64,000 nucleotides of DNA. It comes from Paenibacillus chitinolyticus NBRC 15660. Lineage in GTDB: Bacteria; Bacillota; Bacilli; Paenibacillales; NBRC-103111. Location: assembly GCF_000739915.1 (NCBI RefSeq), contig NZ_BBJT01000004.1:558001-622000 (forward strand), in the 5' to 3' direction. Numbering within the stretch: the stretch's first letter is position 1; the number at the start of each line of letters is the position of its first letter. Under the pieces are notes generated by a model. That model saw only the letters and a list, made by a program, of their open reading frames with translations, did not search any database and was not told where the DNA came from. The translations under genes and the position numbers were made by a program. Positions 33,043-40,820 of this stretch are shown here, piece after piece.

Positions 33043-34356
33043 TCAGCTGATGTTATAATAAACCGGGCCCTCCTTGAATGGGACCCCGAAAGAATGTCCG
33101 CCTTTCCAGGAACCTTGGTCATCCCTGTCGTCGTCGTTCTCCCGATTCTTTTCTTTCTTTTCTTTTTCTTTCTGCTGCTTCTCGCGTTCTTTCTCCCGTG
33201 CTTTTCTTTCTCTTTCTTCTTTTTCCTTCTGTGCTTCCTGTTTCCTCTTCAACTCTTCCTGGGCGCGCTTGTATTCCCGCTCCACTTTCTGACGAAGCCA
33301 TTCTTCCCGCGCGTTGTCCGCGTTGCCGCTGCCCGTGTAGGTATTCTCCTTTTTCGGGGTGGGTGTGGGAACCGGTGTATTCTGGGTTCCGGAGGTTTTG
33401 CCGGACGTATTCGCCGTGTTTCCTGCCGCATTGTTCGGAGGCGTAGGCGTCGGAGTAGATTCCGGCGTCTTCGTAGCCTCCGGCTGATTCTTTTCTTCCT
33501 CGTTCGGAAGAGCCATGTTGTCCTTGTTCCAGGAGCCTTCTTTTTCCATGGCCAGCCAATTTGTAAGGTTGTCTTTGTTGATGGGCTGTGTGCGGTTATA
33601 CAGCTTACCCATTCCGCCCATCTGCTTGGCCAGTGTGTAAATGGACATCTCACGCAGCTGATCAAGACTGATTTCGGTTCCCATACTCTTCGCGTTCAAA
33701 TAAATCGCGTACTTGCCCGTGGACAGCTGATGCGTACCCGCTTCCTGCCGCAGTTCAGGCGGCGCCGCGAAAGCCGCGACCGCATATTTACTCAGGTCGG
33801 CATGATTCGCGAGCAGATGGTCCGTTACCTGCTTCTCCATTTTGTCGGCCAGCAGAACGTCGCTCACCTTGCGCTCGTTGCCTATAACCGTACTCGAAAT
33901 GATAATATCCCCTTCGCCTTTGGCGAGCGGTCCTTGATCCAGCCAATCCAAAATAACGGACGCGGCCTGAGTCAGCGGCTTGCCTTCCACATGAAGCGCC
34001 TTGGCCATCCGAGCACCGTCCTGATTGAGCCCTCTGACCTCCCGTACGATCTCCTCATCGTCGAGCGCAAGCTCTACGCTCGGATTAACGTCCATCGTCA
34101 CATACGCCGCCACTTTTACCTGACCGCCCATGTTTAACAAACCGCCGATGAAAACAAAGCAAATAATCGCGGCAGCCGTAAGACCGGATGTCAGCACCAA
34201 AATCTGAGAACGCCCGAATCCCCTTGTCGATTTGTAATGGATTTCTTGTCCGACCTGGCAGTTTCGCCCTTTCTTAGAAATGCGCTCGAAACGCCCCTCC
34301 TCCGTCATGACAATAATGCTGTTTCCCTTCAGCTCCATGACGATGCCTTTACTCAT
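33043..34356 (-). CDS. rsgI: RsgI-type anti-sigma-I factor
   Basis: A 437-residue single-pass membrane protein that should hold SigI inactive. Residues 1-~50 are the cytoplasmic RsgI N-terminal domain (IVMELKGNSIIVMTEEGRF); a membrane helix follows near 52-77 (LTAAAIICFVFIGGLL); then an outside domain beginning VKVAAYVTMDVNPSVELALD, the conserved RsgI segment. A Pro/Thr-rich linker leads to a very Lys/Glu/Arg-rich coiled-coil-like stretch (about 355-415) and a short Gly/aromatic tail. There is no carbohydrate-binding module as in clostridial RsgI proteins. It overlaps sigI by 8 bp. Confidence 0.88.
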   Translation of the reverse strand: MSKGIVMELKGNSIIVMTEEGRFERISKKGRNCQVGQEIHYKSTRGFGRSQILVLTSGLTAAAIICFVFIGGLLNMGGQVKVAAYVTMDVNPSVELALDDEEIVREVRGLNQDGARMAKALHVEGKPLTQAASVILDWLDQGPLAKGEGDIIISSTVIGNERKVSDVLLADKMEKQVTDHLLANHADLSKYAVAAFAAPPELRQEAGTHQLSTGKYAIYLNAKSMGTEISLDQLREMSIYTLAKQMGGMGKLYNRTQPINKDNLTNWLAMEKEGSWNKDNMALPNEEEKNQPEATKTPESTPTPTPPNNAAGNTANTSGKTSGTQNTPVPTPTPKKENTYTGSGNADNAREEWLRQKVEREYKRAQEELKRKQEAQKEKEERERKAREKEREKQQKEKEKKEKNRENDDDRDDQGSWKGGHSFGVPFKEGPVYYNIS

Positions 34357-35170
34357 ATGCCTCTCTTCTTTCCTGGAAAGTTTGCTTTGATTGCTCTTTA
34401 ATATGCAGATATTCTTTGAGATATGGATAGGAGCCGGTGTTTATGAGCGCTATGGCAATCAAATACTTTCGGTTTCGTTCCAGCGTTTTGCGCGAAACGC
34501 TAACCTTACCCAGAAGTTCCTTAATAGGAAGCTGCTTTTTGCTAAGCAGAAGACGCATCAGTTCTGGGTCTTCGGAGAGGAGCTTACCGATCCCGAATAA
34601 CATGATACGAGAATCTTCGTGCTTGGGAGAGGCATCGACCAAATCGGTAAATTGAATGGAGAAAACGGCAAGATTGCGGTTAAATTCCACAATTTCTCCG
34701 CGGCGTTCTTCTATTCCCTTCTGTTTCTCATACTGTTCCAGCGCTTGATGAATCTCGATGGGATTCACGTAATGATCTTCTTCGTCCTCCTGGTCAAACG
34801 CACTGTACGGAATCTGTCCTTTGAACCGCTGCTCCTTTCTCAAATAGTCGATCAGTCTGCGGCGCATCACCGTCTCGGCAAAACCGAGAAACGAACGCCC
34901 CATGTCATGGGAGAACTGATTAATGGCTTCGTTAAACGCGGCTAAAGCAATACTGAATTCGTCGTCTCTGGCAGGATCAATATATCTTTTGCAAAAGCGG
35001 CTTGCCACCTTGATGACAAACGGCTGGTAATCCGAGATAAACTGATTGCGCAGACGCAGGTCTCCCTGCTGTATTTTCTTCACAACCTCTTCAGGCTGCG
35101 GTGCGTTTTTTTGGTGGTGGCTGGACTGACGTTTGCTGCCGAATAACTTCTTAAACAGTACCAGAATCAC
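34349..35170 (-). CDS. sigI: RNA polymerase sigma factor SigI
   Basis: A 273-residue alternative sigma factor of the SigI family, linked in Bacillus to heat and wall stress and in clostridia to polysaccharide sensing. Visible parts are the conserved region-2-like segment FISDYQPFVIKVASRFCKRYIDP (first part), DEFSIALAAFNEAI, and the C-terminal DNA-binding stretch LGKVSVSRKTLERNRKYLIAIALI with SYPYLKEYL, a SigI hallmark. GTG 35170 follows GAGGTGG. The rsgI start overlaps its end. Two promoter types lie upstream, one SigI-like, so autoregulation is likely. Confidence 0.9.
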   Translation of the reverse strand: MILVLFKKLFGSKRQSSHHQKNAPQPEEVVKKIQQGDLRLRNQFISDYQPFVIKVASRFCKRYIDPARDDEFSIALAAFNEAINQFSHDMGRSFLGFAETVMRRRLIDYLRKEQRFKGQIPYSAFDQEDEEDHYVNPIEIHQALEQYEKQKGIEERRGEIVEFNRNLAVFSIQFTDLVDASPKHEDSRIMLFGIGKLLSEDPELMRLLLSKKQLPIKELLGKVSVSRKTLERNRKYLIAIALINTGSYPYLKEYLHIKEQSKQTFQERREAYE

Positions 35171-35191
35171 TGTTCCACCTCACTTATACAA

Positions 35192-35237
35192 TTCGATTTC
35201 CAGCAATTTCTTCGGGGGGTCAATCTTTGCTATTATA
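35192..35237 (-). promoter_or_regulatory. sigI promoter region: extended -10 and a SigI-like site
   Basis: Read leftward, TGCTATAAT (TATAAT at 35237-35232 with extended-10 TG) is a SigA promoter with weak -35. Just downstream, ACCCCC (35220-35215) and CGAA (35195-35192) match the SigI -35 and -10 words reported for Bacillus, though the 19-nt gap is longer than I expect. Confidence 0.5.
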
Positions 35238-35468
35238 GCACAAGCTTTAATATCGGCGAAAAAGTTAAGAGATTTCACAGAGTTTTCTCAGAAAAAAGAG
35301 CGGAATACCCCTTATCTTCTCAAAAATCGCGGATGAAGCATAATTATATTCCAGGATCAGTAAACTAATGGTATTATCCGTCATCTAATCGATCCCTACT
35401 AACACCTATACGTATTAAAAAAAGCTGTACGAAAGCCGATTCTTCCTGCACATTTGCATGAAACAAAA

Positions 35469-35499
35469 AAAACGGCCAGAGCACCCTCTGGCCGTTTTT
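35469..35499. terminator. Bidirectional terminator
   Basis: CGGCCAGAG / CTCTGGCCG (35473-35481, 35486-35494) with A-run on the left and T-run on the right. Read leftward it ends the gene at 35542. The remaining AT-rich sequence 35238-35468 shows no gene. Confidence 0.85.
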
Positions 35500-35541
35500 A
35501 TATGAGAATACCATCTATAATAAATGCGATTGCTTTGAGGC

Positions 35542-35967
35542 TTACGGACTTTGAGGCGTACGCCCTTTAACAAGCTTGCTCCGGCGGCGGCTGAGCACCT
35601 GAAGACGTTTTTTGAGCTGGTCCTCCCACGCGCTGTCTCCGAGAGACTTAGCGACCGAAAGCAGATCCAGTCCCATGTCGATCTGATTCTGGACTACATC
35701 CATCGGTTCCTCATCCTCGTGGTTCACGCAGTTCTCATAAATAGCCGGTCCCTGCTTGCCTTCCACATAATCGATGAAATCAACCTCGGCGGCGCCGTCT
35801 CCGTGCGCGTATTCGGCGAGCAGCTCATACTCGTTTTCTATCAGATGATGAACCTCGATCCGGTGACACACCGGACAGAAAAGAATCGGGACATTGTGAA
35901 TGCTTGTTCGTATATGTTTAAGGGTCCCCTTCGACCCGATCATACTTGCACCGCAGCAAAAACTCAT
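35542..35967 (-). CDS. Conserved cysteine-containing protein, unknown
   Basis: A 141-residue protein with cysteines CC at 4-5 and a CPVC knuckle at 31-34, so probably zinc-binding at its N-terminus. An acidic middle part (EDEEPMDVVQNQ) and a basic Arg/Lys-rich end follow. ATG 35967 has GGGAGGGAAG at good spacing; the longer open frame to 36030 is not needed. I do not recognise the family. Monocistronic, divergent to the gene at 36286. Confidence 0.65.
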   Translation of the reverse strand: MSFCCGASMIGSKGTLKHIRTSIHNVPILFCPVCHRIEVHHLIENEYELLAEYAHGDGAAEVDFIDYVEGKQGPAIYENCVNHEDEEPMDVVQNQIDMGLDLLSVAKSLGDSAWEDQLKKRLQVLSRRRSKLVKGRTPQSP

Positions 35968-36285
35968 AATACTTCCCTCCCAAGGATCGTCCTGCAGACC
36001 TTCCCGGCCTGCGGAAGTGAATTTACGCATGTCGTTTGCATGTGATGCTTTATTTTACAACATTCCTATTCACCGGCACAAAGGAAAATTCCTCTTTTTC
36101 TAGCAATATAGGCCTCGCCCGACACCGGTTTTTAACCCCAAATCGTAAGCTTATACCCTTCGGGGCCAAGCTTTGCCGCGCTTCTAACTCTAACACAGCC
36201 CGCATAAAATAAGAGGAACAGGACTTCCGGGAACTGCGCTAACCATGCCGGAGTCCGTTTTACCACCAGATCGGAGGGACGTGAA
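35968..36285. other. Divergent intergenic region
   Basis: Gene-free. It should hold promoters for the divergent small genes; none stands out. A weak CCCC-N-GGGG pairing lies near 36136-36165. GGAGGG at 36272-36277 is the ribosome site of the next gene. Confidence 0.35.
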
Positions 36286-36501
36286 ATGACGATTATTCCC
36301 ATCATTTCTCGGCAGATTGCTTTTGCCAAATTCGAGAGCCAGACCGGTGAATTCTCGGTCTATTACCACACGGGAAAGGTGGAGAATTACACCGGTTTCA
36401 ACCTGGAAGACATTCAAGCCCTTTGGGACTCGGCGAACCGTTACGATACGCTGATGCGCTTGACGGAATCGCGGCGTCTTCCCCAGACTACCCCTACATG
36501 A
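36286..36501 (+). CDS. Small conserved protein, unknown
   Basis: A 71-residue soluble protein with mixed alpha/beta pattern (IAFAKFESQTGEFSVYYHTGKVENY, first part beta-like; LEDIQALWDSANRYDTLMRL helical). The beta-hairpin followed by a helix recalls KTSC-like small domains, but I cannot assign it. ATG 36286 is 8 nt after GGAGGG, so it is very probably translated. Confidence 0.6.
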   Translation: MTIIPIISRQIAFAKFESQTGEFSVYYHTGKVENYTGFNLEDIQALWDSANRYDTLMRLTESRRLPQTTPT

Positions 36502-36599
36502 AGATGACGGACCGGAGGTAAAATAAGCGGCGGTAACCGGACAACGGGAAGCGGGACACCCTGCCGTCGCTGCATTCTCTGGCTTCCTCCGCTCAAAGA

Positions 36600-36628
36600 T
36601 TGGGAGCTTCCTTCCGCTGTGCTACAAT
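36600..36628 (+). promoter_or_regulatory. Candidate promoter of the alpha-glucan operon
   Basis: TTGGGA (36600-36605), 17-bp spacer, TACAAT (36623-36628). If real, it excludes the TTG at 36600 as the start of the DUF4912 gene. Confidence 0.45.
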
Positions 36629-36683
36629 AGAAGCATTCAAAAACGATACGGCATATGCCCGGCAAGGAAGAGAGGAATTTACT

Positions 36684-37196
36684 CTGCACGGTATCCGTCC
36701 AAACCATTCCCCACTGCCGCAGCTCAAGCTCGGCAATGTGCATCTTATGATTCAACGGCAGACGGTTCTGTTTGTTTACTGGTCGATTTCATCCCGCCTG
36801 GCACCCATGATCGCCGAGTACGGAACCGAAGCCGAACAAGGTCTGGTATCCGTCCGCATAAACGGGTATGGTGAAAGTTCCGACGAGTCTGTCGTTTATG
36901 AGGTCCGAACCATGCCACCGGCCGAAAATGCCGGTTCCGCCTATATCCGCACGCAAGGCCGGAAAGGCCTATGGCAGGCGGAATTGGGAATACTGAATGC
37001 CAACTGCGGCTTTCTTCCTTTACTGAGATCCGCTCCCGTTAGGACGGGTGACGGTTCCGGCGAAAGTCCGTTCCCCGAAGAAGGGCGGCACAGCGGGAAC
37101 AATCATCCCCCTTTTCCTCTTCTGCCGGTAGATTTTGGCTTCTATTCTACTTACACGATCTATCCGCCGCCCAAACAGGAAGGAGAAAAGCCGTGA
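36684..37196 (+). CDS. DUF4912 domain protein
   Basis: About 170 residues. The segment LMIQRQTVLFVYWSISSR fits the DUF4912 core, whose members often stand next to GH57 branching enzymes, as here. Function is unknown; a sugar-polymer-related regulatory or binding role is inferred from context. The start is unclear. The frame is open to TTG 36600, but a promoter-like pair covers 36600-36628 and no ATG follows. The only codon with a proper ribosome site (AGAGAGGAA) is CTG 36684. The 3' end overlaps the next gene by 4 bp (GTGA), so the two are translationally coupled. Confidence 0.65.
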   Translation: MHGIRPNHSPLPQLKLGNVHLMIQRQTVLFVYWSISSRLAPMIAEYGTEAEQGLVSVRINGYGESSDESVVYEVRTMPPAENAGSAYIRTQGRKGLWQAELGILNANCGFLPLLRSAPVRTGDGSGESPFPEEGRHSGNNHPPFPLLPVDFGFYSTYTIYPPPKQEGEKP

Positions 37197-40100
37197 GCGT
37201 ATCCCAGCCCGTTTCCGCTCTGCTCGTTTTTCACGCGCATTTGCCTTACGTCTACCGGCCGGGCAGCGGTCTCACTCTAGAAGAATATTGGTTCCATGAA
37301 GCGATGTGCGACGTCTATTTGCCCTTCGCGGATTGTATGGACCGTCTGCTAAACGGCAAGGTCTGCTCCGCGGTGACCTTGTCCGTAAGCCCCGTACTGC
37401 TGTCTATGTGGGAGAATCCCGACCTGCAGCAACGTACGCGGGAAATATTGAAACGGCGCGTGGAGCTGGGCCACAAAGAAAAAGAGCGGCTTGCAGACAA
37501 GCCCGGGCCGGCCTCCCTTGCCTCCCGTTATGCGGGAAGGTATACGGACATGCTTGCTTTATTCGACAAGATAGACGGTAAAATCATCCCGCGGCTGCGC
37601 CTGTATGCCGACCATGGCCTGATCCAGCTGATTCCCGCAGCCGCTACCCACCCTTTCCTCCCTTTGTTCAAAACGGAGGAAGCCGCGTTCGCGCAATTGT
37701 ATACCGCCGTGACGGAGTTCCGGCGGTATTTCGGCTTCGCCCCCTCCGGGATCTGGCTGCCGGAATGCGGATATACGCCCATGCTGGAGCCTATCCTGCT
37801 TAGGCTGGGGCTGCGCTTTACGATCCTGGAGGCGCCGGAAGACAAAGCGGGGGACTCCGGGCAAGGACCGGCCGCTCCGTATGTCACACCGGACGGCCTC
37901 CGGGTTTTCACCCGGGATGCGGCCGCCTCGGCTCTTGTATGGAGCCGGGATAGCGGCTACCCCGGCCACCCCGATTATCGCGAATATTATCGCGATATCG
38001 GGTACGAACTCGGCCGCGGCACTCCGGCCGAGCAAGCTTACATCCGGCCGTACGTGCTGCCGGATGGCACGTCCGTTGCGACAGGCTACAAGTACTGTCG
38101 CATAACGGGCGCCGCCGGGGGCGCAGACGAAGCCGGCGGCAAAGCCCCGTACGACGCCGGCCGCGCCGCGGAGCTGGCCGCCGTGCATGCGAGGCATTTC
38201 CTCGCATCCCTCGGGGCGGCGGAGCCAGCGACAACGGGCGGGGCGGCCGTCGATGCCGCTGGCTCCGCTGCCGATTGGGCTGCTGCCGTGCCGACCGTCC
38301 AGGCTGCAGCCGGGCTTGCCTCCCCCGCCTCCGCTGCAGCCAAACGCCAGCCTGCCGAGGCTCCCCCGGCTTCGGCCCCTGCGGGGGACGCGGCACGGCA
38401 GACGCGAGCCGAACTCTCAGACGCTGAGCTCCGCTACGATCGACAAGCTTCCTGCGCAGCACCGGAAGCCGAGCCCGTACGTCTCTCCGCCAGCTATGCT
38501 GGAGAGAGCGGGGCCAGACCGCAGGCCGCCTCCGTCTCGGAGGCACGCCTGCTGCCGCCCCGGCCGGTTGCCGTCTGCGCCTTCGACCTGGAGCTTTTCG
38601 GACACTGGTGGCACGAAGGCCCCCTCTGGCTGGAAACCCTGCTGCGCGAAGGCGACCGTGAACAGCGGCGGCGGTATACCGCCAGCGGTTCGCACAGCGG
38701 CCCTTCACTTCCCGATTCGGAGAAGCAGCCCGTGTTTCTTACGCCCTCTCTATATGAAAAGCGCTACGCTTTCGGCAAAGGCACGGCCCCCGTTCTATCC
38801 AGCTGGGGACGGGGAGGCGATGCCAGAGTCTGGCTGAATCCCGCTACAGACTGGATGTATCCGCTTCTGCATGCCGCAGAAGAAGCCATGGCGCTGGCCG
38901 CCGCAAGAGCTGCCCGGACAGACACCGCAGCGAGAAAAGCTCACCAAGCCCTCAATGTGGAACTTGACGCTATTTCAAGCTCGGATCCTTTTTCCTTCTA
39001 TTCCTCTGACCCCGGCCCGAATCGGCGCGATGACGAAAATCTTTCGCACACCGCTATCACCGATAGAATTTTGCGCCAAGCTGCGCGGGAGCTTATGCTC
39101 GCCCAAAGCAGCGATTGGGCGTTTATGATCGAAGCGGGAGAAATGGCGGGCTATGCCGCCGGAAGATTTCACGAACATAGGAATAACTTCTATCAGTTGC
39201 TACCGATACTGGATGATATAGATGAGAGACAACCCGCCGTTCTTTCACCCGAAAAGCTAGAATTGCTTCATAGAATGGAAAGAAGCGCTTCTCTTTTTCC
39301 CGATGTTAATTGGAGAGCCTACCTCACGGGGTATCTTTCCGAAACGCTAGCGGGTAAAAAACGATCCCAGGCACCCGCCTCTGCTCTCGCCGCTCCTTTG
39401 CTTGAAGAGCAAACGGCCGCCCAAGAGAGCGAAACCGGCAAACCATCCGCCGGAAGTTCACAGGCTAAACCGCCTGCCGCAAACAGCTTCACCACTGGTC
39501 CGAATACCGGCAAAAAAACCTCCCTCCGCGTTCTCGTGCTGGCCTGGGAATTCCCGCCTCATCTGATAGGAGGGCTGGGGCGAGCGGTCGGAGACCTTAC
39601 GGCACAACTGGCTCGTGACGGGCATACTGTGCATGTGATAACATGCCGCCGGGATGACGAGGCCTCAGACAGTCTATGGAACGGAGTGCACGTTCATCGC
39701 GTGGAAGTGCTGCAAAGCCCCGAATCCCCGGCTTTTCTCGACTGGGTGTTCAGGTTGAACATCGCCATGATTTTACGGATGGAACGTCTGCTGGAGGAAA
39801 ATCAGGAGCTTCGGTTCGATATCCTCCACGCGCATGACTGGCTGGTGTATTACGCCGCCCGTGACTGCCGGCAGGCTCTTCGCCTGCCGCTTGTCGCTAC
39901 CCTGCACGCAACCGAACACGGCCGCAAGCTGGGCCGGCTGGACGATCCCGTCTCCCGCAAAATTCACGCCGCGGAAAGCAGTCTGGCGGAGCTGGCCGAC
40001 AAACTTATCGTTTGCAGCGATTCGATGGCGGAGGAAGTGACGTCGCTTTTCAACCTTAAAAAATCCGGCGTGACGGTCATTCCGAACGGTCTTCCTGCCG

Positions 40101-40747
40101 CTTCCGATGCGGAAAGCAGCCGGAAGCCGCATCCGGCTCCGGCATGTGCCGGAGATTCCGGACGTACGCTGCGCTCGGCGTTTGCAAAGCGCCGGATTCT
40201 ATATCTCGGACGCCTCGTCCCCGAGAAGAATGTTCCGCTGCTTCTGGCAGCGTTCCCTTACGTCCTGGAGCAGTTCCCGGAGACGGAACTGGTCATTGCC
40301 GGAACGGGACCGGAGGCGGCTTCCCTCAGCGGGCTGGCCGCTCCCTTCGGAGACCGCGTAAGGTTTACGGGCTTCGCCGACGAAGCCGCCAAAGCGGAGC
40401 TTTTGGCGGAAGCCGATGTCTGCGCCATTCCGAGCCTATACGAGCCCTTCGGAATCGTGGCGCTTGAAGCGATGAGAGCCGGCGTCCCTCTCGTCGCTGC
40501 AGACACCGGCGGCCTTGCCGGACTTGTCGAAGACGGCGTAGACGGCTTCCGGCTCCCGCCGGCCGATCCCCGGGCTTGGGCCGGGAAGATTTGCCTTCTG
40601 CTGGGCGATCCGGAGCTTGCGGCTCTTTTTACGAAGCGCGCCTCTGCTAAATTACACACATGCTTTAATATGAAGGAAATCGGCGCCGCCACCGCGAACG
40701 TTTACCAAAGCGCCATAAATTGCCAAAGATCGACAAAAACTTGTTGA
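37193..40747 (+). CDS. Fusion of GH57 branching-enzyme-like domain and GT4 glycosyltransferase
   Basis: A 1184-residue two-enzyme protein for alpha-glucan synthesis. Residues about 8-305 and 460-720 form one GH57 module: FHAHLPYVY near the start, WLPECGY with the presumed nucleophile Glu, and FDLELFGHWWHEGP with the presumed acid Asp, as in 1,4-alpha-glucan branching enzymes. The module is split by an Ala/Pro-rich insert at about 305-455. After a second linker (about 722-775), residues 778-1175 are a GT4/GT5-like glucan synthase: LAWEFPPHLIGGLGRAVGDL, GRLVPEKNVPLLL and EPFGIVALEAM (E-x7-E). GTG start overlaps the previous stop. One chain could lengthen and branch a glucan. The donor (UDP- or ADP-glucose) is not evident. 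Confidence 0.85.
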   Translation: MSVSQPVSALLVFHAHLPYVYRPGSGLTLEEYWFHEAMCDVYLPFADCMDRLLNGKVCSAVTLSVSPVLLSMWENPDLQQRTREILKRRVELGHKEKERLADKPGPASLASRYAGRYTDMLALFDKIDGKIIPRLRLYADHGLIQLIPAAATHPFLPLFKTEEAAFAQLYTAVTEFRRYFGFAPSGIWLPECGYTPMLEPILLRLGLRFTILEAPEDKAGDSGQGPAAPYVTPDGLRVFTRDAAASALVWSRDSGYPGHPDYREYYRDIGYELGRGTPAEQAYIRPYVLPDGTSVATGYKYCRITGAAGGADEAGGKAPYDAGRAAELAAVHARHFLASLGAAEPATTGGAAVDAAGSAADWAAAVPTVQAAAGLASPASAAAKRQPAEAPPASAPAGDAARQTRAELSDAELRYDRQASCAAPEAEPVRLSASYAGESGARPQAASVSEARLLPPRPVAVCAFDLELFGHWWHEGPLWLETLLREGDREQRRRYTASGSHSGPSLPDSEKQPVFLTPSLYEKRYAFGKGTAPVLSSWGRGGDARVWLNPATDWMYPLLHAAEEAMALAAARAARTDTAARKAHQALNVELDAISSSDPFSFYSSDPGPNRRDDENLSHTAITDRILRQAARELMLAQSSDWAFMIEAGEMAGYAAGRFHEHRNNFYQLLPILDDIDERQPAVLSPEKLELLHRMERSASLFPDVNWRAYLTGYLSETLAGKKRSQAPASALAAPLLEEQTAAQESETGKPSAGSSQAKPPAANSFTTGPNTGKKTSLRVLVLAWEFPPHLIGGLGRAVGDLTAQLARDGHTVHVITCRRDDEASDSLWNGVHVHRVEVLQSPESPAFLDWVFRLNIAMILRMERLLEENQELRFDILHAHDWLVYYAARDCRQALRLPLVATLHATEHGRKLGRLDDPVSRKIHAAESSLAELADKLIVCSDSMAEEVTSLFNLKKSGVTVIPNGLPAASDAESSRKPHPAPACAGDSGRTLRSAFAKRRILYLGRLVPEKNVPLLLAAFPYVLEQFPETELVIAGTGPEAASLSGLAAPFGDRVRFTGFADEAAKAELLAEADVCAIPSLYEPFGIVALEAMRAGVPLVAADTGGLAGLVEDGVDGFRLPPADPRAWAGKICLLLGDPELAALFTKRASAKLHTCFNMKEIGAATANVYQSAINCQRSTKTC

Positions 40748-40820
40748 CCTCTTCTTCTGAAAACGGTAACCTTATGGCGAATAACCTGGATTTACCAGTA
40801 ACCAGTAAGGAAGTGATTTT

